A stretch of 14,832 nt of DNA from Oscillospiraceae bacterium (GTDB lineage: Bacteria > Bacillota > Clostridia > Christensenellales > Aristaeellaceae). Below the pieces are notes generated by a model, which saw only the letters and a list, made by a program, of their open reading frames with translations, had not been told where the DNA came from and did no database searches. The stretch covers positions 1 to 14,832 of the forward strand of contig JAISBH010000185.1 of the NCBI GenBank assembly GCA_031266295.1, read 5' to 3'. Both the position numbers and the translations under genes were made by a program. Of this stretch, positions 7,132-14,832 are shown piece by piece (the stretch's first letter is position 1; every line of letters begins with the position of its first letter).

Positions 7132-9677
7132 AATTGATGAACCTCATAGAACGAAACCGTCTCGCCGGCCTTCATGTCATACCCGATCTTCCCGCAGGCG
7201 AATTGCTTCTCGCCGTCGGTCGCTTCCTTCCATGGATTAACCAGAGTCAGCTTGGCATCGCGCGTCGCTTTTACGCAGACGTACTGCACATGGCCGTCCT
7301 GCATCGCGGACGAGACGACGAACCCGCCCCTGGCGTGCAGCTCGAACGACGCGTCCCAGTCCTTCTTCCAGGCGGGGAACACGCGTATAACGGGCGGCAA
7401 CGTCGGCGCTCCGCCGGAGCACTGCATCAGTCCCATTTGCAGACCGGCGGCTGCGTTGCCCAGACGCTGGGCGCTGATGGCGTTGATCCCCTCGCGCGCT
7501 GTGAGACGGTTGCGGTAAACGGCCTGACTGCCGTTCCAGTCGTAGAAGCAATGCTCCTGCTCGGCGCACTCACTGTTGAGCTGGCGAACGATATTATCCA
7601 GTAACAATTCGCCCTCGCCCATCGCCGCAAATATCCTGGGGAACGACGACATCTCGCTGGCGTACCAGCGTTGGTCGTCTACGCCGTAACCGCGCTTGAT
7701 ACGATCTATCATGTTGCGCCCAACCCTGTAGTAGGCGGGGTTCGCTTCCTCGGTCTGCAGGTTGCATAGGTCGAACGACGTGCACGGGTTCGGGCGGACG
7801 CGCTTGCCTTCACGATAGTTGAGCAAGGCGTGACCTCTCGCTCCAACCCATACGACCGAACCATCTTCCGGTATCTCGACGTCGCATTCGGTATCCTCGC
7901 TGGTGGGCATGGGCGCCAAATGGTCGAGTATCTCCTGCCACAGCGGGATTTTGTCTGCGTCGACGCCCAGCAGCGTCGCAGCATGTATAGTGGTGGGGAA
8001 TATGCCGTGCATACCCGACATGGTGTCGAGCGTATCCTTCGCGCCCCAATAGCTCTCGCCATGATTGCTGTACAAGATATGGTACAGTCCATCATCTTCC
8101 TTGACCAGGTTCGGATACGTGCGGAAGAATTCCGTCACGCCGCGAAGCATGGGATAGGCTTGCCTGCGCAGGAAGGCTTCGTCGCCGGTATACTCGTATG
8201 TCAGCCAGTAATGGTACGCTAGGTTCGCCATGCTGCCGAATATGTGCGATACATGCGCGACCGCGCCGAACGGCGTCTCCTCATATATCAGTTGACCATT
8301 GACCCACTTGGGTTCGGTGGACTTACCCACGAGGAAGTTCCAGCGCGTCTCGAACGGATTCTTCCCGCTGGCGAAGCGCTTGAACGCATCGCTGCGCTCC
8401 TCCCACGGCTTTCGCAGCAGCATTAGTTCCGTCAGTTCCTTGGCTATGTCGTCCGTCAGAACCTCCGGACCCCAAACGTAGGAGGTCTCCCCAATAAACA
8501 TACCTTCAGCGCCGAACGTCTGCCACGCCGCAGTTTCGCTGGCCTCGCTCATGTTCTAGTACATATTTAGGTACGGCTTTATAAGCTCGGTATGACCTGT
8601 CGGGAGTATGGCATTGTACATTAGGTTGAGGTTATTCCACCACTGCATGGTCCCCCAGTGCCGGCGGTCGCCGCGCGGACTGAACAGCAGCCCGCCGAAA
8701 TTCGGCGCGTACTTGTCGTTACGGGAGCAGCTAGCCATTATGTACATGAAGTAAGCATAGTGGACTGAAACCTTCTCGGCGTCGGGGCTGCCGCACAGCG
8801 ATATGTATGAGCCTTGCCAGAAGTTATGCCACCATGCCAGATGATCCATCTTCAGCGCATCATAGCCTTTCGCTTCCGCCTTCGATAGTTGGAACAGCGC
8901 GGCGCGAACGACGTCGACCTTCCTATTCAGCGTCGCGGTGGACGACACATACGCGTGAAACTCGCCGCGTTCCGGCGGAACCATTATCTTGATTTGCGTC
9001 TCGCCTTCCTGGCCGTGGATGTGCGTATCTGATCTAGGAAGAACGGGGAACTGGCCGTTGTTCTCGTCGTCGACGCGGATGCGCGCCGCGCGGCCCGTCG
9101 CTTTCACCGCCACGGCCGACGCGCAGTAGAAGTCGTCCTCTATGAACTCTTGCTTAAGTATGGCGATTTCTCCGGCTCTGATGAGTTGAGAAGTCGCGAC
9201 ATGGCTGCGCGTCCTGACATACGCCGGACGCAGCATACGCAGACGGATCTCGATTCCTTCCGGGTCGTCGCGCCTATCGTCAATCTTATAGGCGACAGCG
9301 TCGCAGCCTTCGGCGGCGAAGCATTCCAGCGACACGTCATGCGACTGGATCTGGGCTGACGCGTCGTACACGTCCAGGCTTTGGGTAGCAGAACCGTCGA
9401 AGACGTCAGGCCCGAACCCGGCGAAGTCTATGTCCATATAGGCGCAGGCATAGCCGTAGTCCTCGTGCGTGTCGATGAAACTGTTTGTAGCGTTGCCGTT
9501 AGCGAATACGTCCACGCGGTTTATCTGGGTCTTGACGGAGGCCGGAGAAGTCCAGACCATCGTGCCCATGGTTCCGTTGCCGATGGGGAGACCTTCCTCG
9601 CTGCGGGCGGCGACGCCTTGGTAGATCAGGTTAGCCTTACGGACGAGTGCCGAGCGGTCATCTTTGCAGCATGGCAT
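7128..9677 (-). CDS. GH95-like (alpha/alpha)6 glycoside hydrolase with in-frame TAG
   Basis: One 849-codon reading frame with a single internal TAG at codon 374 (8556-8558). The N-terminal part has the family's opening motif EEGLPIGNGTMGTMVW (27-42), a beta-sandwich domain, and then the start of the helical barrel (GTMQWWNNLNLMYNAILPTGH, broken here as GTMQWWNNL plus NLMYNAILPTGH). After TAG the same frame goes on with SEASETAAWQTFGAEGMF and the remaining barrel to EVHQL-TGA. The FGAEGMFIGET segment continues the barrel seen in GH95/DUF5703-type enzymes, so the two halves belong together. The ATG at 9677 has an AAGGAG site; the ATG after the TAG has none. GH95 enzymes act on fucose or related residues; the specificity here is inferred from the GH29 neighbour. 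No signal peptide. It is either an amber mutant or a TAG-readthrough protein. Confidence 0.85.
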
Positions 9678-9702
9678 GTTTGCATATCTCCTTATAAATA
9701 AG

Positions 9703-9730
9703 GCGGGGAACCGCTCGCGCGATCCCCCGC
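9703..9730 (-). terminator. Strong intercistronic hairpin with GCGA tetraloop
   Basis: On the minus strand a 12-bp stem (with two G-U pairs) closes a GCGA loop of the GNRA type. It starts about 37 bases after the solute-binding-protein stop and is followed by the modestly T-rich CTTATTTAT. It lies between that gene and the GH95-like gene. It could act as a partial terminator or as a 3' stabiliser, keeping the binding protein more abundant than the downstream enzymes, as is known for other sugar transporter operons. Confidence 0.65.
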
Positions 9731-9766
9731 GTTCCGGCTGATAGCCGACGCCGCCTGCGTTAGCGA

Positions 9767-11443
9767 TTAGAACGATGTGAGATACTTATCCAGCGTCTTC
9801 TGGTTGACGTCGATCAGTGTCTGCAGCCCCAGGTCGTACATCGTTTGGACGTACAGATCCCAATCCTTGTCGATATCCATCTGACCTGTCACGAACTGCG
9901 CGATGGCTTCCTGGCCGTAGTTCTGGATATTGACCTGGATATCCATCAGGGTTTCAATATCTTCCGCGTCGTACACCAATACGGGCAGGCTCTTATTTAC
10001 GCGGAACGGTTCGTAGGCGTTCTTCGTTTCGTCGAACAGTATCTGCTCGATGTTGTACTCAGATCCTGGCGCGGTGGCGATAGCGTTGCGCTCCGACATG
10101 GGTCGGACGGCCGGACCAATCTCATACCAGCGGGAGTTGATGAGCGTCGGCGTACCGGCGGATCCGATAGGGCCTGGCAGCAGCGTGAATAGCGCGGGGT
10201 TGCCGTCTAGGCCGATATCGCCTTCGCTTGGCTTCGCCCATCCCGCGCCTTCAAGGCCGTAGCGCATGACCATGTGCTCCCATGTGTCTTGGTTGCTCGA
10301 AGCGATGGTCATCAGATAATCGCCCATGCGAAACGCCGCTTCCGGATTCTTGCACGTATGGGTGATCAGGTAGCTGTAGCTTGCGCCGCCGGTCGGGCAA
10401 TCAACGGATACCCTGCCGGCAGGGCCTTCCAGTGGCGACAGGGCGATATAGTCGTAGATATCAGGATTGTCCGTGCTCGCGCCGGAGATGGCGAACATGG
10501 CAGAGAACGAGCCGAGCTTGTTTCCGTCGGCGGCACCGGACAGCATCTTCATATTCTCCTGGGTGTTTATGAAGATTTCCTTATCCATCAAGTTTTCCTC
10601 GTATAGCTTGCGGAACCAGCGCAATCCTTCTTGGTAACCTGGAGTGATAGCGCCCGAAGCGACTTTGTCGGGCTCCTCAAGGTACAGCCAGTATTGCTCA
10701 AAACCTGTGGAATACTGGAAGGCATTCATAAGGAAATAGTCCAGCGTCGTCCTTACGGTTTCCCTGCCGATTGAGCCGGACAGCGGGACTTCGTCCTTGA
10801 TTCCATTCCCGTTCGGGTCGTTGTCGCGGAACGCGACGAGCATGTCGTAGAATTCGTCAATGGTCGTTGGCGGCTCAATGCTCAGCGCTTCCAACCAATT
10901 GTTATTGACGTAGAACTTATGCACCAGCGACACATGGTACGCGCCGTCGTTGACGCCGCCAAGGCCATAGATGTTGCCGTCCGGCGCGGTCACTTGCGAG
11001 CGCCCCCACGGAATTACTTCCATGGCGTCATACCAAGCGTCGCCGTACTCCTCGATGTAGTCGTTCAACGGCAGAAGCAATCCCTGCATCCCATAACTGA
11101 ACACTTGCTCGGTAGTCATGATGGATCCGACGTTCGCCGTCATGACGACGTCCGGAAGCCCTGAATTCGCTGCCATCATCACGCGCAGCTTTTCCGCCGC
11201 CTCGTTTATGCCGATCTTCTCCCAGTTGATATGGATGTTAGTCTTTTCTTCCAGCCAAACGGTCGCGTCGTTGGTCTCGATACCGTCCGCGGCTTCCGTG
11301 GGCAAGTTACACCAGACGGTGAGGGTTATGGGTTCGTCAACGATGGGGAATACGCCCTTGGGATTGACAGGGGTTTCAGCAAGCGCCGCGCCGCACGCGG
11401 CGAGCATCGCCAGAGCGATGGCTAGGGATAGGAACCGTTTCAT
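9767..11443 (-). CDS. Sugar ABC transporter solute-binding lipoprotein
   Basis: A 558-residue extracellular solute-binding protein (family 1, LipO-like) that should capture an oligosaccharide for the two upstream-encoded permeases. The N-terminus MKRFLSLAIALAML is a signal peptide. The lipobox LAAC (14-17) places a lipid-anchored Cys17, although ALA|E at 22/23 could be a type I site instead. The mature protein has a typical opening (EPITLTVWCNLP), and the NDPNGNGIKDEVPLSG segment (213-228) is characteristic of this LipO-type group. A strong AGGAGG lies 7 bases before the ATG. It ends in TAA. It lies 56 bases after the second permease gene and before a strong hairpin that may raise its relative abundance. 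The ligand cannot be read from sequence; a fucosylated or acylated glycan is inferred from the enzymes. Confidence 0.92.
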   Translation of the reverse strand: MKRFLSLAIALAMLAACGAALAETPVNPKGVFPIVDEPITLTVWCNLPTEAADGIETNDATVWLEEKTNIHINWEKIGINEAAEKLRVMMAANSGLPDVVMTANVGSIMTTEQVFSYGMQGLLLPLNDYIEEYGDAWYDAMEVIPWGRSQVTAPDGNIYGLGGVNDGAYHVSLVHKFYVNNNWLEALSIEPPTTIDEFYDMLVAFRDNDPNGNGIKDEVPLSGSIGRETVRTTLDYFLMNAFQYSTGFEQYWLYLEEPDKVASGAITPGYQEGLRWFRKLYEENLMDKEIFINTQENMKMLSGAADGNKLGSFSAMFAISGASTDNPDIYDYIALSPLEGPAGRVSVDCPTGGASYSYLITHTCKNPEAAFRMGDYLMTIASSNQDTWEHMVMRYGLEGAGWAKPSEGDIGLDGNPALFTLLPGPIGSAGTPTLINSRWYEIGPAVRPMSERNAIATAPGSEYNIEQILFDETKNAYEPFRVNKSLPVLVYDAEDIETLMDIQVNIQNYGQEAIAQFVTGQMDIDKDWDLYVQTMYDLGLQTLIDVNQKTLDKYLTSF

Positions 11444-11499
11444 GCTTCGTCCTCCTTATAGATCGCCATTATGTTAAGGCCGTTTGCCTTGGGTTCTGT

Positions 11500-12426
11500 T
11501 CAGCCCTTGATAGACCCGATCATCACCCCGTGGATGAAATACTTTTGGATGAACGGATACAGTGCCAGCACGGGCACGCTGGCTATGACTATCAGCGAAT
11601 ACTTTAGCAGGTTCTTGACCGCCTCGCGTTCTATCAATGATTCCATGCTAACGGTGGAGGCGTCCACCTGGTTTAGCAGCAGTATCGAGCGCAGCACAAT
11701 CTGCAGCGGGAACAGCTTGGTATCCGACAGGTACATGAACGCGTTGAAGTAAGCGTTCCAATGCCCGACGGCGTAGTATAACGCGATTACCGCCAGTATC
11801 GGTTTGGATAGAGGCAGCGCGACCGAGCGGATGAACCTGAAGTCGCTGCAGCCGTCTAGCTGCGCGGCTTCCAGCAGTTCGTCAGGCAGGGCCGACATGA
11901 AGTACGTGCGGGTAAGTATCATATTGTACACGCTCATCGCGCCGGGCAGCAGCATCGCCCAGCGGGTGTTCATGATACCTAGTTTGCTGACCAGGATGTA
12001 GGAAGGTATCATCCCGCCGCTGAAGAACATGGTGAACGAGAATACAAGCATAACGAACCCGCGCGGCGTATAATCCTTGCGCGACAGCGGATACGCCGCC
12101 ATGACGGTCATCGTCACGTTGATGAGCGTCCCGGCTACGGCATAGAACAGGGAATTCATGTAGCCGGTCAGCACCATGCTGTTGCGGAACACAGCCTGGT
12201 ATCCCTTCAACGTCGGCTGGATGGGATACAGCCATACCTGCCCGCCCGTGACCGCCGCCGCGGACGAGAACGAGGAGCTGAGCACCACTATCATGGGGTA
12301 TATGGTGATAAGGAACGCGAAGCCCAGCAGCGCGTATATCACTATGTCGAACAGGCGATCCGCTCCGGTCGAGCGTTCGAACGGCGACCTGCGCTTCATG
12401 CGGACGGTTGATGCTGTGTGCGTCAC
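11500..12426 (-). CDS. Sugar ABC transporter permease, YtcP/LplC type
   Basis: A 308-residue integral membrane permease of the MalG-like family with about six helices. Residues 27-50 form the first hydrophobic segment (RLFDIVIYALLGFAFLITIY). The cytoplasmic EAA loop reads EAAQLDGCSDFRFIRSVALP (186-205), which docks an ATPase. The C-terminus, IQKYFIHGVMIGSIKG, is typical of the YtcP/LplC group. The start is GTG at 12426 with GGAG eight bases upstream; an ATG at 12399 has no ribosome site. The stop is TGA. It lies 33 bases after the TAG of the first permease and in the same frame. If TAG were always sense, the two permeases would be fused. There is no ATPase gene here, which is usual for this class that shares a MsmX-like ATPase. 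Confidence 0.9.
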   Translation of the reverse strand: MTHTASTVRMKRRSPFERSTGADRLFDIVIYALLGFAFLITIYPMIVVLSSSFSSAAAVTGGQVWLYPIQPTLKGYQAVFRNSMVLTGYMNSLFYAVAGTLINVTMTVMAAYPLSRKDYTPRGFVMLVFSFTMFFSGGMIPSYILVSKLGIMNTRWAMLLPGAMSVYNMILTRTYFMSALPDELLEAAQLDGCSDFRFIRSVALPLSKPILAVIALYYAVGHWNAYFNAFMYLSDTKLFPLQIVLRSILLLNQVDASTVSMESLIEREAVKNLLKYSLIVIASVPVLALYPFIQKYFIHGVMIGSIKG

Positions 12427-12459
12427 GCAAACCGCTCCATTTCTATGATAATTATACGA

Positions 12460-13437
12460 CTAGAACATTCCACTGCCGTTGATGCGGTTGGCTAAGCCAT
12501 TAACCGACAGCAGCAGTATGAAGTTGATCAGCGAGTTGAGCAACCCGACTGCCGTGGAGTATGAGAAGTTGGGCAGCTGCGAACCGATGGACTGCTGGTA
12601 GATATATGTATTGATAATCTGCGAACCGCTGATGTTCATGGGGTTCTGCATTAGGTAAACCTTCTCGAACCCGACGTTCATGATCTGCCCGATACGCAGT
12701 ATCAATAGGATAGTCGCGGTCGGGAGTATGCCGGGCAGGTCGACGTGCCATGTACGTTGGAACTTATTTGCACCGTCGACGGTCGCAGCCTCGTGCAGCG
12801 ACGGGTCAATGGAGGACAGCGCCGCTATATAGATGATTGAGTTATAACCCGTATACTGCCATACGTCCGACCATACGTACAGATGCTGGAATATCCCCGG
12901 CTTGGTGAGGAACGAGATGCGTTCGCCGGTGATGTTGAACAGCATCGTGTTGACCACGCCGGTTTTCTCCGCCAGGAATTGGTACAGCATACTCACCACG
13001 ACCGTGACCGACAGAAAGTACGGCGCGTATGTGCCCATCTGCACGGTCTTCTTGAACCAGCGTTTTTGGCAGGCGTTGATAGCCAGCGCTAAAACAATGG
13101 GGATGGGGAAGCCGGCCAGCAAAGAGTATAGGCTAAGGCTGAGCGTGTTGCGCACGATCTGCCAAAAATTATGGGACATGACGAACTTATTGATCCACTT
13201 CATGCCTACCCAGTCGCTGCCAAGTATGCCTTTCATCGCGTTGAAATTCTTAAACGCAATGAGCAGACCGTACATCGCGCCGTAATGGAACACGATGAGG
13301 TACGCCAGCGGCGGCATTAATAATAGGTATAGCTGCCAGCGGCGGCATTCGCGGCGGGTGATCTTTCGAATGCCGCCGCGCCTAGTGCCGGGCGTATAGC
13401 CTGAACCTTCCCGCGAGCCGCTAAGCGCCGCATTCAT
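12460..13437 (-). CDS. Sugar ABC transporter permease, LplB type
   Basis: A 325-residue MalF-like permease with about six helices, the first near residues 35-60. The EAA loop reads EAATVDGANKFQRTWHVDLP (216-235), the ATPase docking site. The basic N-terminal tail (RRGGIRKITRRECRRW) is cytoplasmic. An AAGGAGG site 7 bases before the ATG makes the start certain. It is the first gene of the operon and diverges from the regulator gene on the other strand. The stop is TAG (12460-12462), right after RINGSGMF, a natural-looking family end. The downstream frame stays open into the second permease, so this TAG is a useful test of whether TAG terminates in this organism. Confidence 0.91.
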   Translation of the reverse strand: MNAALSGSREGSGYTPGTRRGGIRKITRRECRRWQLYLLLMPPLAYLIVFHYGAMYGLLIAFKNFNAMKGILGSDWVGMKWINKFVMSHNFWQIVRNTLSLSLYSLLAGFPIPIVLALAINACQKRWFKKTVQMGTYAPYFLSVTVVVSMLYQFLAEKTGVVNTMLFNITGERISFLTKPGIFQHLYVWSDVWQYTGYNSIIYIAALSSIDPSLHEAATVDGANKFQRTWHVDLPGILPTATILLILRIGQIMNVGFEKVYLMQNPMNISGSQIINTYIYQQSIGSQLPNFSYSTAVGLLNSLINFILLLSVNGLANRINGSGMF

Positions 13438-13571
13438 GCGAACGCCTCCTTCCTAAACGATTGGTCTATAATGAGCGTATGATAAGTTTAGCAAAAAAGC
13501 AAGATGAAATATATGATATATATGGAACGTGTTGACGTATCGTCCCGCGCAGTCAGCATATCGGCTAATAG

Positions 13572-13585
13572 TAATGGAATCATTA
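13572..13585. promoter_or_regulatory. Palindrome in the divergent promoter region, possible operator
   Basis: TAATG-GAAT-CATTA is a perfect 5-bp inverted repeat. It is embedded in a second pairing, GCTAAT (13564-13569) with ATTAGC (13582-13587). It lies in the 261-base space between the divergent permease operon and the regulator gene, where an AraC-type or other regulator would bind. The function is inferred only from position. I found no convincing consensus promoter for the minus-strand operon in this spacer. Confidence 0.3.
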
Positions 13586-13635
13586 GCTAACTTCATAGTG
13601 AATTGCATGACATATCTGGAAAATCAGCCATATTG

Positions 13636-13664
13636 TTGCGTTCAGTCGAATCATGGTGTACAAT
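13636..13664 (+). promoter_or_regulatory. Candidate promoter of the sensor/regulator gene
   Basis: TTGCGT (13636-13641), a 17-base spacer and TACAAT (13659-13664) on the plus strand. A start near 13671 would give a leader of about 28 bases to the GTG at 13699. The -10 is good; the -35 matches consensus only in its first half. Confidence 0.5.
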
Positions 13665-13698
13665 ATATCCAACATAATTCCGCAGAAGGACTGATTTG

Positions 13699-14832
13699 GT
13701 GGTGTCGTTCTCGCAACACATGCGAAGTAAACCGTTCGCTATCGCCTACGCGTCATACGCGCTGCTGCTTGGCGTGATACTGCTTATATGGGCGCTATCG
13801 TTTTCCCGTATGATGGTTATAGTCGAGCAGGACGCGCTAGCCTCCATGCGCGGGGCGCTCAGCCAGGGTGAGACCGCGCTGAACGAGATCCTAACCAGCG
13901 TCGACCATCTGGTAACCCGCACGATGAGTTACCCGTTAGTGCGCTCCGCCATGCGAATGGATACGCCGCTTGAGGACGCCGACTATAACCTGCTGCGTCG
14001 CTTAAACGACGAATATTCCTGGGCAATGGCGCAGGAACCGTACTTGGCGCGGTTCTTTATATATTTCCATAGCTCCGAATCGTTCGCCGGGGATTTCGGC
14101 GTGAGCGCCAGGAGCCGGATCGTTTACGACAACTATATAAATTATGAAGGCATATCATACGAGCAGTGGCGCGGGCTCGTCGCCTCGAGCGGCGCGTTCC
14201 TAACGGCCTGGCCTGCGGCGAACGTTAAGCTAGGCTCGGCCCTCGACCGCTGCGTGACGTTCCTATATTCCGTGCAGGAATACGGGCTTATGACCAGGCG
14301 CGCGACCATTGCCGCGCTTATCTCTGAATCCACGCTGCGCGACTGTTTCCATAGCGCCGAAGGCGCGGGTGCGTCTGATTTCCTGCTCGTTGACGACCGC
14401 GGTGCCGTACTGTACGAGAGCGCGGCTGCTCAGGGCGGCGCGGTTGAGCGGGAAGCAATGGATGCTTTCATCGATAGCGGGCGATCCGTCGAGTATATAG
14501 ACCATGACGGTAAGCGGCTTATCCTGCTGCGCGGCGAGCGGACGACGCACGGTTTGGCCACAATGGCCGTCATCGATTATTCGATCATAAGGGATAAGCT
14601 CGCTCCGCTAAACAAACTGTTCGCGGTCGTGTTCACGGCCGCGTTTATCGTCGGAGTCGCACTTGTCATACTGCTGTCACGGCTGAATAACCAACCGCTG
14701 CGCCGCATCGAGAAGCTGCTGCAGGCCATGCCCCACGACATCACCGAAACGCCCGACGCGCCGCGTTTGCTGGACACAAAGATCAACAATATCATCAGCG
14801 TGAATTCCAGCCTGGCTGCGCGGCTGGATGCG
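13699..14832 (+). CDS. Membrane-anchored sensor/regulator, probably AraC family (partial)
   Basis: An open frame of 378 codons that runs off the right edge without a stop. The start is GTG at 13699, with AGAAGGA eight bases upstream; an in-frame ATG at 13720 is an alternative. Topology: a membrane helix at about 13-35 (AIAYASYALLLGVILLIWAL), a ~270-residue extracytoplasmic domain probably of Cache type, a second helix at about 308-327 (FTAAFIVGVALVILLSRL), then the start of a cytoplasmic linker (PLRRIEKLLQAMP, later LLDTKINNIISVNSSLAARL). This plan fits the membrane AraC-type regulators that sit beside LplB/YtcP transporters. The short linker lacks a clear HAMP domain, which argues against a YesM-type histidine kinase, but the output domain lies outside the window. 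It probably senses the glycan outside and controls the divergent operon. Confidence 0.75.
   Translation, partial: MVSFSQHMRSKPFAIAYASYALLLGVILLIWALSFSRMMVIVEQDALASMRGALSQGETALNEILTSVDHLVTRTMSYPLVRSAMRMDTPLEDADYNLLRRLNDEYSWAMAQEPYLARFFIYFHSSESFAGDFGVSARSRIVYDNYINYEGISYEQWRGLVASSGAFLTAWPAANVKLGSALDRCVTFLYSVQEYGLMTRRATIAALISESTLRDCFHSAEGAGASDFLLVDDRGAVLYESAAAQGGAVEREAMDAFIDSGRSVEYIDHDGKRLILLRGERTTHGLATMAVIDYSIIRDKLAPLNKLFAVVFTAAFIVGVALVILLSRLNNQPLRRIEKLLQAMPHDITETPDAPRLLDTKINNIISVNSSLAARLDA

Noticed and set aside
8550..8552. ATG after the internal TAG as the start of a separate second enzyme gene
   Set aside because: There is no ribosome site before it, and the encoded protein begins in the middle of a barrel domain whose first half is the preceding frame.
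11882..12430. 182-codon minus-strand ORF overlapping the second permease
   Set aside because: It is a shifted-frame shadow, rich in His/Arg/Asp and without membrane segments. The permease frame has the EAA loop and helices.
1..14832. CRISPR arrays, rRNA, replication origin, riboswitch
   Set aside because: No regularly spaced direct repeats, rRNA-like conserved blocks, DnaA-box clusters or recognisable riboswitch cores were seen on either strand.

Overview
The window looks like a chromosomal piece of a carbohydrate-foraging Gram-positive bacterium, most likely a gut-type Clostridia. This is inferred from strong AGGAGG-type ribosome sites, sigma-A promoters, a LplB/YtcP-style sugar transporter with no ATPase of its own, and a membrane-bound regulator of the type that usually accompanies such transporters. 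Base composition is moderately GC-rich. No taxonomic marker other than one tRNA is present, so the assignment is tentative.

Left block (1-2821, minus strand): a strong promoter (TCGACA-N17-TATAAT) drives a small operon of a HprK/PEPCK-fold kinase-like protein, a small S26-type signal-peptidase-like protein and an ABC exporter that runs off the left edge. This trio resembles accessory genes of peptide (RiPP-like) maturation and export loci. No precursor or maturase is recognisable here.

Middle block (2822-4467): no convincing intact protein gene. It holds a well-formed tRNA-Glu(CTC) with a consensus promoter and a 16-bp perfect-stem terminator. Beyond it are decayed mobile DNA: the C-terminal end of a serine recombinase (minus, broken by TAA) abutting the C-terminal end of an IS630-type transposase (plus).

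Right block (4468-14832): a glycan-utilisation locus. On the minus strand, in transcription order, are two sugar-ABC permeases, a solute-binding lipoprotein, a strong intercistronic hairpin, a GH95-like hydrolase, a type-B carboxylesterase and a GH29 alpha-L-fucosidase. A divergent gene on the plus strand, open to the right edge, encodes a membrane sensor/regulator that probably controls the operon. Together they would import an oligosaccharide and remove fucose and ester groups from it; the import ATPase must be supplied elsewhere.

The most notable point is the codon TAG. Two otherwise intact, family-typical proteins (the ABC exporter and the GH95-like enzyme) are each interrupted by a single in-frame TAG, with homologous sequence continuing in the same frame on the other side. 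Three other TAGs sit at plausible gene ends: one overlaps a Shine-Dalgarno, one is followed directly by TAA, and one separates the two permeases, which are in the same frame. Either two genes carry fresh amber mutations, or this organism reads TAG as an amino acid at least some of the time.
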